NCBI GenBank assembly: GCA_964475985.1
Contig: CAYYYP010000022.1
Coordinates: 1-53,472 of the forward strand
Direction of reading: 5' to 3'
Length of the DNA stretch: 53,472 nt
Origin: CAYYYP01 sp964475985
GTDB lineage: Bacteria; Bdellovibrionota; UBA1018; CAYHWW01
This document shows, piece after piece, positions 1-7,301 of the stretch. Below the pieces are notes generated by a model. That model did not search any database, was not told the DNA's origin, and saw only the letters and a list, made by a program, of their open reading frames with translations. The translations under genes and the position numbers were made by a program. The stretch's first letter is position 1. The number at the start of each line of letters is the position of its first letter.

Positions 1-1
1 G

Positions 2-1102
2 CGTGAAGCTGAACTTTTAGTCTTGCGTGGCCTGAGAGAAATTGAATTGCGTAGGCTACACCTTGAGATGGGTTACCCAAGCCTTGAAAGATTTCTTGTT
101 GAAGAACTTGGTTATCATTCTTCAACTGCCTACCGTAAAGTTGACGCCATGAGGTTGATTGCCGACCTACCAGAAGTCGAGCAAGCACTTCACAAGGGCG
201 AAATGAACGTTACCGCCCTAAGTCAGGCACAATCCTTTTTTAAAGTTCAGGCAAGAAAAGGAAAGGCTTGGAAAAAAGAAGAGAAATTCAATTTGCTTCA
301 AAGCATGAAGGGGCAATCAAAACTTGAGACGGAGAAATTATTAAAGTCCATCGATCCTGAACTGCCGTCGCCTGACCGCATACGGGCCATCAACAAAACC
401 CAAACTGAAATTAAGTTTATTGCCGATGACCTGCTCCTTAAAAAGCTTCAGCGAGTAAGGGAACTTACGTCTCACACTCAAACCGATTCGTCCTATAACG
501 CGCTCTTTCATAAGATGGCCGATCTAGTTTTAAAAACGATTGATCCATATCAAAAGAAATCTAGAATTGCTCACAAGTCTAGTGATGCTGCGGCAGCAAA
601 AGGCGAAGTCAAAAGTGATGCTCTAGGTGCCATTGGCCTTGGTGAAAGAAATATAACTAAAGAAAATGAGAGCCTCTCTCTAACGCCGCGTCCAAAAGTA
701 AATTTAGAAAATAACAAGGGCAATAGGATCCATGAAAACGACGAAGGCCGTGAAGCCTATATAACCGCTGAATGCCCCTTAATCAGTCACACAAACTCCA
801 AATTCCCACTGGAGAGAAAGCCAGCGGCAAATCCAAAAAGCCGCTACATCAAAACCGCCGATCGCCACTCCGTGTGGAAAGATGCCCATGGCGAATGCAC
901 CTACGTTGATCCGGTCTCTCAGCGCAAATGCTCCTCACGTTGGAAGCTCCAAGTTGAACACCGCATACCCTTTGCTAAAAACGGTACCCATCATCCGGAA
1001 AACCTAACCCTTCTTTGTGCTGCCCATAATCGCCTTGCCGCCATTCAATCCTTCGGAAAAAGAAAAATGAATCCCTATTTGCGGGAGGCCGTTCCTGAAT
1101 AG
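2..1102 (+). CDS. HNH endonuclease, 5'-truncated by window edge
   Basis: The reading frame is open to the first bases of the window, so the true start lies upstream; about 366 residues are visible. The N-terminal third is a helical domain (GYPSLERFLVEELGYHSSTA, then AYRKVDAMR) of the kind that precedes HNH domains in many delta-proteobacterial and Bdellovibrio-like endonucleases. The middle is low-complexity, Lys/Ser/Asn-rich and probably a flexible linker. The last 80 residues carry a zinc-type HNH core: GECTYVDPVSQRKC (two Cys), then VEHRIPFAKNG (first His), HPENLTLLC (Asn) and AAHN (last His). The expected role is metal-dependent DNA cleavage. Such genes are often multicopy and are not necessarily restriction enzymes. 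No partner methylase is in view. The family call is firm; the biological target is unknown. Confidence 0.85.
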   Translation, partial: REAELLVLRGLREIELRRLHLEMGYPSLERFLVEELGYHSSTAYRKVDAMRLIADLPEVEQALHKGEMNVTALSQAQSFFKVQARKGKAWKKEEKFNLLQSMKGQSKLETEKLLKSIDPELPSPDRIRAINKTQTEIKFIADDLLLKKLQRVRELTSHTQTDSSYNALFHKMADLVLKTIDPYQKKSRIAHKSSDAAAAKGEVKSDALGAIGLGERNITKENESLSLTPRPKVNLENNKGNRIHENDEGREAYITAECPLISHTNSKFPLERKPAANPKSRYIKTADRHSVWKDAHGECTYVDPVSQRKCSSRWKLQVEHRIPFAKNGTHHPENLTLLCAAHNRLAAIQSFGKRKMNPYLREAVPE

Positions 1103-1104
1103 AA

Positions 1105-1600
1105 TCATAAGAATTGCCTATTCAGAGTAAACGCGTGGTTGCCACCAAGGTTCGCGCTCAGCTTTAGGGTGGTTGTTCGTTGGTAGGAGGTGTCGGCATT
1201 CTTATCGGGGTAAACCATGTGTCCGGTACGTACTTGGTCGTTGGTCTCGCCGACCTCCATCAATGCTTCTGAACACGCCCTTCCTGGATGACGTTGACAG
1301 TCAGGAGCTTACTTCTGTGCAGCGGCCCCTTAAAGATTTGACGACCTACAACTACAAAGCCCACCGAAATATAGCTGCCGGCTGACTATTCGCCATCCCT
1401 GCTCACGACCCAGCCGTCCACCGGTCACGGCCTGATAACGCATCCAAGAACGTTTACCAATCAAGGAACGACTGCCAACCAAAGCAACGCAGAGCAGATC
1501 TCCACTGTCCGTCAATTCACCGTCACTGGCCCCCGCGCGCCCAGTTCCCATCCTCGTGCCACCGGCTGCATTTCCCCGCGCTCCCGACCTCCAGGCGCCG
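1105..1600 (-). pseudogene. Possible decayed gene in an otherwise gene-free 500-bp gap
   Basis: No intact gene fills the gap between the HNH gene and the FliG-like gene. Read on the minus strand, three successive segments look protein-like but lie in different frames. From about 1551 to 1330 there is a frame containing GDLLCVALVGSRSLIGK and YQAVTGGRLGREQGW. A second frame follows (VVVGRQIFKGPLHRSKLLTV). The last, 1260-1105, is an ATG-started 51-codon frame containing VYPDKNADTSYQRTTTLKLS and ending NRQFL-stop. This is what a frameshifted gene remnant would look like. I do not recognise the ancestral family, and no ribosome binding site supports the 51-codon frame as a small gene on its own. 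Part of the gap (about 1520-1600) is visibly more GC-rich than its neighbours. Confidence 0.25.
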
Positions 1601-1604
1601 CATC

Positions 1605-2051
1605 CTACTTCAAGTACGGCTTCAAATTCAGCCCTTTTGCCGTGTCAATCTTCCGCATGATTTCCACCAGCTTCAATTGCGCACCTTCCCGCTGGGACTT
1701 CGTCACCTGGTTTAGGCTAGCCACCGCTTCCTTGTAAGACGCCATCTGTTTTGGCGCCAAACATCGCTTAAATTTTTCCACAAACTTCTCATTTTCAAGT
1801 TTGTATAACGCTAGCGCTAGCACTTGCATCTTTTCACCAAGCTCGTAGGTCACTTCCATCAAAATATCATCCCGCACGGATTCCAACTCTTCAAAACCCA
1901 TGACGCTTTCCTTTACCCGATGCATGAATTCTGCGTCCTCCGCGGCAAGACTCTCCAACAGCTTTTCCCTTTTTTCCCTAGGCGTAGTTTCCAGGAAACT
2001 CACGAGACTTTCAAACCCACCTGGTTTCTTATGACGAGCGATGTTGGACAT
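1605..2051 (-). CDS. FliG C-terminal-domain-like protein
   Basis: A 148-residue protein. The ATG at 2051 is chosen because a purine-rich ribosome site (GCAGGGGG) sits six bases upstream; an upstream in-frame start would add 15 residues. The sequence is all-helical and soluble, with no signal peptide. Residues 13-110 resemble the C-terminal domain of the flagellar motor switch protein FliG: a helix with TPREKREKLLESL, then ESVMGFEELESV and a helix with LALALYKLENEKFVEKF, matching the FliG-C pattern of a Phe-Glu-Asp/Glu-Leu turn followed by a LALAL helix. Full FliG is about 330 residues, so this is only the C-terminal part. It could bind MotA-like or FliM-like partners, or simply be a helical regulator. 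No other flagellar gene is nearby. The fold resemblance is moderate; the function is open. Confidence 0.6.
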   Translation of the reverse strand: MSNIARHKKPGGFESLVSFLETTPREKREKLLESLAAEDAEFMHRVKESVMGFEELESVRDDILMEVTYELGEKMQVLALALYKLENEKFVEKFKRCLAPKQMASYKEAVASLNQVTKSQREGAQLKLVEIMRKIDTAKGLNLKPYLK

Positions 2052-2168
2052 TTTTCCCCCTGCCTCAATGCGGCTGAATCTTAGGTCGTGTTTCAAAGTA
2101 GATTATGGCAGAAAACAGGCACGAATCAAAAGAGGCAAATTTTCGTCGGAATCTAAGGGAGAATATTC

Positions 2169-3431
2169 ATGGGTGAGATGTCTTTTTTCAAAGGTTATGC
2201 AAATGCCAAAGCTACTTCAGGGTTCCACGAGCGGTTTTTAAAAGCGGCGAGTCAAGAAAATCCCCAGGCTGCCGCATTGCATAAAGACAAAAGACGCGGT
2301 TTTTGCGGCGTAGAAGTCTCTGCCATGGCTCTCGGTACCTACCTTGGCCGCATGGATTACCCGACCGACCTCGCCGTCACTAAGGCTGCCCTCAATGTTG
2401 TTGCCAACGGAATCAATTTTTTTGACACGGCCATCAATTACCGTGGCCAACGGGGAGAAAAATCCTTGGGTGACGCACTGCGGCAGCTCATTCTTTCCCA
2501 AGCCATTTCTCGCGACGAAATTTTCATTTCTACTAAAGGTGGGTTCATCCCCTTTGATGGCGAACCTACCGAAGATCCAAAAGCCCTTTTTCTCAAAAAC
2601 TACGTCGATCAAGGTTTAGCTCTGCCTACGGATCTCATCGCCGAATGCCATTGTTTGGCACCCAAATATCTCTCAAATCAAATCGATCGAAGCCGGAAAA
2701 ATCTACAAATAGAAACCATTGATCTCTATTACCTGCACAATCCTGAGACGCAGCTCGAAGAATTGCCCGATCGTATTTTCTACGAAAAACTTTTTGATGC
2801 TTTCCGGACGCTTGAATCCGCAAGGGCCGAAAATAAAATCAGGGGTTTTGGGTTAGCTACTTGGGACGGTTTCCGTGAGGTTCCCCAGGCCCAAACCTAT
2901 TTGCATCTAGAGCGTATCATCCAAGTCGCAAAACAAGCGGCGCCAAGGGAAAACGACTCAGGCTTCAAAGCGATTCAATTGCCCTTCAACCTCGGCATGC
3001 TTGAAGCAAAGTTCCTGGGATCCCAAAAAATCAGTGGGCACGCCGCCAGTCTAACTTCGCTTGATCGCCAACTTTCCGTAAATTCCCCAGCGACACCGAG
3101 AGCTGCCATCTCCCATGAAGAAATCACCACCGATGCCATTTCCGCCGCAAAACATTTTGGCCTCGATGTCGCAATCAGCGCCCCGCTTATTCAAGGTCAA
3201 CTCTCAAACTTATCGGAACTTCCGCCCTTTTTGCAAAAACACATTAAAGAAGGTGAGTCGGCCTCAGTTTTTGCCCTAAATTTTGTTCTCTCCATCGCAG
3301 GCGTTGACGCCGTCATGGTGGGTATGAAGGATCCTAAACACATCACAGAGGATCTCCACGCACTACAAATTCCCAACTTCACTCCCTCGGAAATTCAGGC
3401 CGTGCTCGACTCTTTGCAAAACCGCAGTTAA
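2169..3431 (+). CDS. Aldo/keto reductase
   Basis: A 420-residue cytoplasmic oxidoreductase, expected to reduce an aldehyde or ketone with NADPH. The ATG at 2169 follows AAGGGAGA by six bases. The catalytic tetrad of the family is complete: Asp86 and Tyr91 in FFDTAINY, Lys123 in STKGG, and His190 in LYYLHNPE. The C-terminal part (residues 370-400, containing DAVMVGMKDP) is the family's cofactor phosphate-binding end. At 420 residues it is longer than the usual 300-350. The extra length lies in an N-terminal stretch of about 45 residues and in loops between strands, including a run after the catalytic Lys. It is transcribed towards the HAD gene on the opposite strand and the two stops are six bases apart. 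The substrate cannot be predicted from the sequence. Confidence 0.9.
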   Translation: MGEMSFFKGYANAKATSGFHERFLKAASQENPQAAALHKDKRRGFCGVEVSAMALGTYLGRMDYPTDLAVTKAALNVVANGINFFDTAINYRGQRGEKSLGDALRQLILSQAISRDEIFISTKGGFIPFDGEPTEDPKALFLKNYVDQGLALPTDLIAECHCLAPKYLSNQIDRSRKNLQIETIDLYYLHNPETQLEELPDRIFYEKLFDAFRTLESARAENKIRGFGLATWDGFREVPQAQTYLHLERIIQVAKQAAPRENDSGFKAIQLPFNLGMLEAKFLGSQKISGHAASLTSLDRQLSVNSPATPRAAISHEEITTDAISAAKHFGLDVAISAPLIQGQLSNLSELPPFLQKHIKEGESASVFALNFVLSIAGVDAVMVGMKDPKHITEDLHALQIPNFTPSEIQAVLDSLQNRS

Positions 3432-3437
3432 CGCACT

Positions 3438-4211
3438 TTAACCCCATACCTCTTCAAAGGAATCGATCTGCCAAAGCTTTGGCCCTTCTAAGTGCACCCA
3501 CTTTGCGAAATGCGTATTGAAATGAAAATGCTCGGCGTCGGGAAATTCCTCTATAAACATTTTTACATTAGCTGGTTCATTATCAAAGCTAGCGATAACT
3601 TCACCTTCAGCACGGTAGGCCTCCACCGCCTGGCGCTTAAACAACACATCATCAAGTCCATAGGTAGGCTTCAAAGTCACGGAGATCTGGTTCCCGGTAT
3701 GGGGAAATCCATGTTTTTCCAAGGACCGTAAAGTCCCTTGAATCATATTGGGAACGTCTCTTCCAGAAAGATATGCCACTCGCACCCCCTGATCATAAAA
3801 CCACTTCACGCACTTAAGGGCAGACGGGTAGGCTTCATCTATAGCGATGAGTTCATCCGTAAAAAAATTCTTGAACCAAAAGCCAATGGCCCGTTGAAGA
3901 AATTCCATGGAATGTTCGGAATAATGGGTAATTCCCATCTCATTTAAAGTTTGTTCCACGGAGTACTGAATCTTGTCCCGCCTTAAATTCTTAAGCAAAA
4001 GCTTAGCTTCCGTAGCGAACCCTTCTTGGATATGCGGTTGATGGGCAAACCGGCGGAGAATTTCAAAGGTGCGGATCGTCACGTCATAAAGGGTTCCGTC
4101 CAAATCAAAAATTACGATAGGCGTGCGATTTGCTTCCTTCGCGTTTTGAATTTTCTGGGTGAGCGTTTCTAAAATCTGGGGCACGGCTTTGGTTAAAGTT
4201 ATTGAAGGCAT
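3438..4211 (-). CDS. HAD-superfamily hydrolase
   Basis: A 257-residue cytoplasmic protein of the haloacid dehalogenase superfamily, most likely a phosphatase. Motif I is IVIFDLDGTLYD near residue 34, with the nucleophile Asp and the acid/base Asp two residues later. Motif II is VAYLSGRD. A Lys in FKRQAVEAYRAEG is a candidate for motif III. ASFDNEPANVKMF fits the acidic motif IV. An insertion of about 100 residues between motifs I and II forms a helical cap. The ATG at 4211 is used; a TTG lies one codon upstream. There is no clear ribosome site for either. The gene diverges from the secreted protein gene at 4397. The substrate is unknown. Confidence 0.85.
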   Translation of the reverse strand: MPSITLTKAVPQILETLTQKIQNAKEANRTPIVIFDLDGTLYDVTIRTFEILRRFAHQPHIQEGFATEAKLLLKNLRRDKIQYSVEQTLNEMGITHYSEHSMEFLQRAIGFWFKNFFTDELIAIDEAYPSALKCVKWFYDQGVRVAYLSGRDVPNMIQGTLRSLEKHGFPHTGNQISVTLKPTYGLDDVLFKRQAVEAYRAEGEVIASFDNEPANVKMFIEEFPDAEHFHFNTHFAKWVHLEGPKLWQIDSFEEVWG

Positions 4212-4396
4212 CAAATTCTACGGCTAGCTCGCTTTGAAATTCACAGCAAGAATTTTTCCTAAAATCGCTGCAATGTATCAATAAAAATATTTTACACCCC
4301 TTTTCAATCCGTTTCATGAACGGTAAAACTTTTCTATGACATGGAAAATTTCTTTAATTTTTTAAAGGAATGAAGTCAGGATGGAGGGTTCCACGA

Positions 4397-5893
4397 ATGG
4401 TACCAGCGAACGGGTGTGGCGTATTTCGCCTTGGGGTTAGCTTTTGTTTAACGATGGCAGCTTTTTTTTATTCTTGCCTGATTCCCATCCCCAACGCCAA
4501 TGCCGATACCACCCACGACGAAGTGTACCGCAACGAAGCCATGCATGTGTTTGTCTACCGTGACAACCTGGATTCCAATGTCTTCTGGTACATCCCGCCC
4601 ATAAAACTTCTGGAGCGGGATGGCCGCATCGTTTATTACAAGCGTCCGAAGGCTGATCACACCGAATATTATTTCTATATCCTGCCCTATATGTCCGAGG
4701 ACATCTTTAGTCTTCTCTCAACCGAAATCCCAAACATCCAAAGCCGCACGCAGTTGCGCCCGGTGCTTCTGCAAAGGCTTGGCGTAAATATTCCGCAATT
4801 TAATATACAAACACTAGGGCCTGAGGTCACGGACTACCAATTCCTAAATACGCCCCAGCTCATTCAGTTGAATCTAGATCCGGCCCGCACGGAAGATTTT
4901 GAATTCTTCGTAGAAAACATTCCAGGCATTCGCATGGATGTGCTTTTTCATTACCTCGCCGAAAGGGTAACGGCCTACCTCACCATCGAAATGAGCTGCA
5001 AAGACGTCTATACTGCCATGCAAATCGGCGTGTCGGGGCGCTACGAATTCCTAGGCGCAGAAATTGAAAACAGCATTTTTAATTACATCGCTACTCACCA
5101 CACCAATGTGCGTACCCGGGGCGACATCGCCCTTCAGGAGATTTTGTCCCTGACCCTTGCTGAATGTTTTTCCCCACTGGCGCCCGCCGTTCCTCCGAAA
5201 TTCAATTTCAATGCCTCCCTCGGATCCCCGCAGACGGACCCGAATTCCTTATTGATGCTCCAAGTTCAAGTTCCCATAACCATCATTCAGCCGGCGGCGG
5301 CAAACGGCCTACAATTCGTGTTCCGCAGGGAAAAGGCAAATATTGAGCAAAATTTCTACTATCACCGCGAGCAAGTGGCGAACTCAAGTGAAGTGACCTC
5401 CGTGCCACTCATGCTCTCCATGGCGCAAACGTCGGCGCCCGCCGTCAATGCAACGCCACTGCCGACCCGTGAAGCCGTAGTGCTTGCCTCCCACACTCAA
5501 ACAAGGCCCCTAAATTCCGGAATTACGGTGAATTCAGGCGACCAACTGCTGATAACTTCAGTTTTTGGCTTCTTTGCCGAAACTCCCCATTCGGATGGCG
5601 TCACCCGCCAGTACCGATGGCAATCAGACTGGCGCAGCCCCGATGCTGATCTGTATTACCGCATTGATCGTGGCCCTTGGAGGCCTGTCAACGGCCGTGC
5701 CGTAATTTCCAGGGACACCATACTAAGGGGTGAACTTCAGTTTTACCTCGATAAAGAGCGCATTTTTTCCCGAATTCCTGAAGAATATCGACGCCGCTCC
5801 TTTGCTGGCCTGGTAGCTCCAATGTTTACTTATTCACGAACCTATCCCCAGTTTAACCTCGTAATTACTGGGCGAAATGTTCGAGTTCACTAA
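4397..5893 (+). CDS. Secreted protein of unknown function
   Basis: I do not recognise this 498-residue protein. The ATG at 4397 is chosen because GGAGGG lies eight bases upstream; the upstream ATG at 4370 has only a badly placed AAAGGA. From 4397 the product starts with a signal peptide (hydrophobic core FCLTMAAFFYSCL) and a likely signal peptidase site after NANA. The mature part is rich in Tyr, Phe and Pro. Residues about 290-390 are probably an extended, strand-rich region. The last 100 residues (GDQLLITSVFGFFAE to FNLVITGRNVRV) look like a beta-sandwich with conserved aromatics, loosely reminiscent of carbohydrate-binding domains. That comparison is weak. It stands alone in front of the hairpin at 5949. 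Confidence 0.75.
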   Translation: MVPANGCGVFRLGVSFCLTMAAFFYSCLIPIPNANADTTHDEVYRNEAMHVFVYRDNLDSNVFWYIPPIKLLERDGRIVYYKRPKADHTEYYFYILPYMSEDIFSLLSTEIPNIQSRTQLRPVLLQRLGVNIPQFNIQTLGPEVTDYQFLNTPQLIQLNLDPARTEDFEFFVENIPGIRMDVLFHYLAERVTAYLTIEMSCKDVYTAMQIGVSGRYEFLGAEIENSIFNYIATHHTNVRTRGDIALQEILSLTLAECFSPLAPAVPPKFNFNASLGSPQTDPNSLLMLQVQVPITIIQPAAANGLQFVFRREKANIEQNFYYHREQVANSSEVTSVPLMLSMAQTSAPAVNATPLPTREAVVLASHTQTRPLNSGITVNSGDQLLITSVFGFFAETPHSDGVTRQYRWQSDWRSPDADLYYRIDRGPWRPVNGRAVISRDTILRGELQFYLDKERIFSRIPEEYRRRSFAGLVAPMFTYSRTYPQFNLVITGRNVRVH

Positions 5894-5948
5894 CCTAAGC
5901 CCCGGTTAAAAATACAAAGCGACTAATTTTCGCTCCTAGACTTGCAAA

Positions 5949-6011
5949 GGCCATCCGCCTTTAGTAACCCCCACATTCAAGTCTCGACGGAATGTGATGT
6001 GACGGATGGCC
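5949..6011. other. Two-tier inverted repeat (stable hairpin)
   Basis: The outer arms are a perfect 9-bp pair, GGCCATCCG (5949-5957) and CGGATGGCC (6003-6011). The inner arms are a perfect 7-bp pair, CACATTC (5972-5978) and GAATGTG (5990-5996). They enclose an 11-base loop, with an internal bulge of 14 and 6 bases. There is no T-run on either side, so it is not a standard intrinsic terminator. It lies 55 bases after the stop at 5893 and just upstream of the promoter candidate for the 6160 gene. It could be an mRNA 3'-end stabiliser, a REP-like element or part of a small RNA. Confidence 0.6.
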
Positions 6012-6028
6012 GGTTTCAATAAAATCAA

Positions 6029-6058
6029 TTGACACGGCGCGTCCGTATCTGGTAGGGT
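6029..6058 (+). promoter_or_regulatory. Candidate sigma-70 promoter for the 6160 gene
   Basis: A perfect -35 box TTGACA at 6029-6034 is followed after 18 bases by TAGGGT (6053-6058), a fair -10. A predicted start near 6065 would give a leader of about 95 bases. A second AT-rich TATAAG near 6085 could serve instead. The gene downstream is isolated by a terminator and has a codon choice suggesting strong expression, which fits a strong -35. Confidence 0.45.
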
Positions 6059-6159
6059 TCCGCCGACTGTAAAGATTTATGGATTTTACAAGTTTATAAG
6101 GTTTAGAAGTTTTAGTCGCGGCGCAATGGCGCAATTTTTAATGGAGGTAGGTTCAAAGT

Positions 6160-7128
6160 ATGAATAGTCAATTTGGGAAAAAGTTAAGTTTATTAGTGGT
6201 CGCAGCAATTTGTGTGGCTGGAGTTGCGAAAGCAGATCCAATGCCAGTTCGGGAGCGCGCTCCTGTAACTTCCGAAGGTGCTCCTTCTGAAACCGGTTTG
6301 TCTGAAAGTGCAGGCCGTGGCCGCGCTATTTCGCCTTCCGGTGTGGTTGCTCCAGCTCCTCGTCGTTCAGGTTTAGGTTCAGCTACCGTGTCGCCTTCAA
6401 TGGCACGTCCAGGTGGCGGCGCTCCTATCCTTATCCCTGGTGCTTCCGTTGGCACCGGCGCTAACTCTAACCGAGTAGCTCCAAGCGCAGCTGCCGTTCG
6501 CGGTGGTGCTGAGCAAGTGGGTTCACGCAATACTGCAGTAACTGGCGATGTCAGCAATTACTCCAGCGCAGCTTCTGCTGGAACTACTGGCCAAGTCGGT
6601 CACGCAACTCAAACTGCTGAGCAAAGAGCTGCAATGCGTCCTTCAGATGCATTAGAAGCCCGTGCACAGGATTCAGCTTGTGACCTTGGTGCCAACGTAT
6701 GTAGTGCAATTGCTCAAGTTCCTGCGGCAAAACGCCCAGAAGCTTTGGCTGCTAGCTTGGCCATGCGTCAAGCAGCTGAACGTATCTGTGGTGGTGGACT
6801 TTGTGCTGAAGGCAAGGCCCTTGCCGCTTCTGCAGCTTTCGCAGACGTAAAATCATTGGCATTAGGTGATGCTTCACCTCTTTCCGGTGCTAGCCGTTCT
6901 ACTTGCACAGGAACCTTTGGTGTTGCTGCCGTAAGGACTTTCCTTAACGTAGTGGGTTCTCCTGAAGTAGCTGCTACTTTGACTCCTGCACACAATCGTG
7001 CTGCTCGTATGGGCGCCCTTGAGCGTGCTTACGCAAGGATCATGGCTCGCCAAGGTAAGACTCAAGAAAGCATTCTCACTGGAATGCAACAACTAAAGGG
7101 TGCTTGCGGTACTTTTGCTGCTCAGTAA
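6160..7128 (+). CDS. Secreted Ala/Ser/Gly-rich protein with paired cysteines
   Basis: A 322-residue exported protein with no family that I recognise. The signal peptide is LSLLVVAAICVAGVAKA, with a cleavage site after AKA. Residues 27-165 are a low-complexity, Pro/Ala/Ser/Gly/Arg-rich region that is probably disordered. Residues 170-322 form an Ala-rich helical domain with six cysteines (ACDLGANVC, ERICGGGLC, STCTG, GACGTF), probably disulphide-bonded. GGAGG lies 12 bases before the ATG. The codon choice is more uniform (many GCT, CGT, GGT) than in the following genes, which suggests high expression. It has its own promoter candidate and a clear terminator, so it is monocistronic. It sits directly upstream of the AAA+/P1-P4 cluster and may be functionally tied to it, but nothing in its sequence proves that. 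Confidence 0.8.
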   Translation: MNSQFGKKLSLLVVAAICVAGVAKADPMPVRERAPVTSEGAPSETGLSESAGRGRAISPSGVVAPAPRRSGLGSATVSPSMARPGGGAPILIPGASVGTGANSNRVAPSAAAVRGGAEQVGSRNTAVTGDVSNYSSAASAGTTGQVGHATQTAEQRAAMRPSDALEARAQDSACDLGANVCSAIAQVPAAKRPEALAASLAMRQAAERICGGGLCAEGKALAASAAFADVKSLALGDASPLSGASRSTCTGTFGVAAVRTFLNVVGSPEVAATLTPAHNRAARMGALERAYARIMARQGKTQESILTGMQQLKGACGTFAAQ

Positions 7129-7152
7129 AAACCACTTTTAGTTAAAACCTAT

Positions 7153-7188
7153 AAAAGGCCTGGGGCTGCAAAGCTTCAGGCCTTTTTT
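7153..7188 (+). terminator. Intrinsic terminator after the 6160 gene
   Basis: Perfect 10-bp arms AAAAGGCCTG (7153-7162) and CAGGCCTTTT (7177-7186) enclose a 14-base loop, and six T residues run to 7188. It starts 25 bases after the stop codon and separates this gene from the AAA+ operon. Confidence 0.9.
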
Positions 7189-7301
7189 GTTTGTCCGCTA
7201 TAAATAAAAATTGTTTTGTAATTCCAAATCCTATATAATTCGCGGCAGCATATTGACCAAGCTTGGTCTTTTGTGCGAGTCAGTGCGCCAAGGAGCTGTG
7301 C

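Noticed and set aside
1173..1385. A 70-codon plus-strand frame in the gap after the HNH gene
   Set aside because: Arg/Cys-rich composition and no ribosome site; the minus-strand segments in the same place look more protein-like.
7263..7301. TTG start at 7263 for the AAA+ gene
   Set aside because: No ribosome site, whereas GTG 7302 has AAGGAG at ideal spacing; the extra 13 residues do not resemble a domain.
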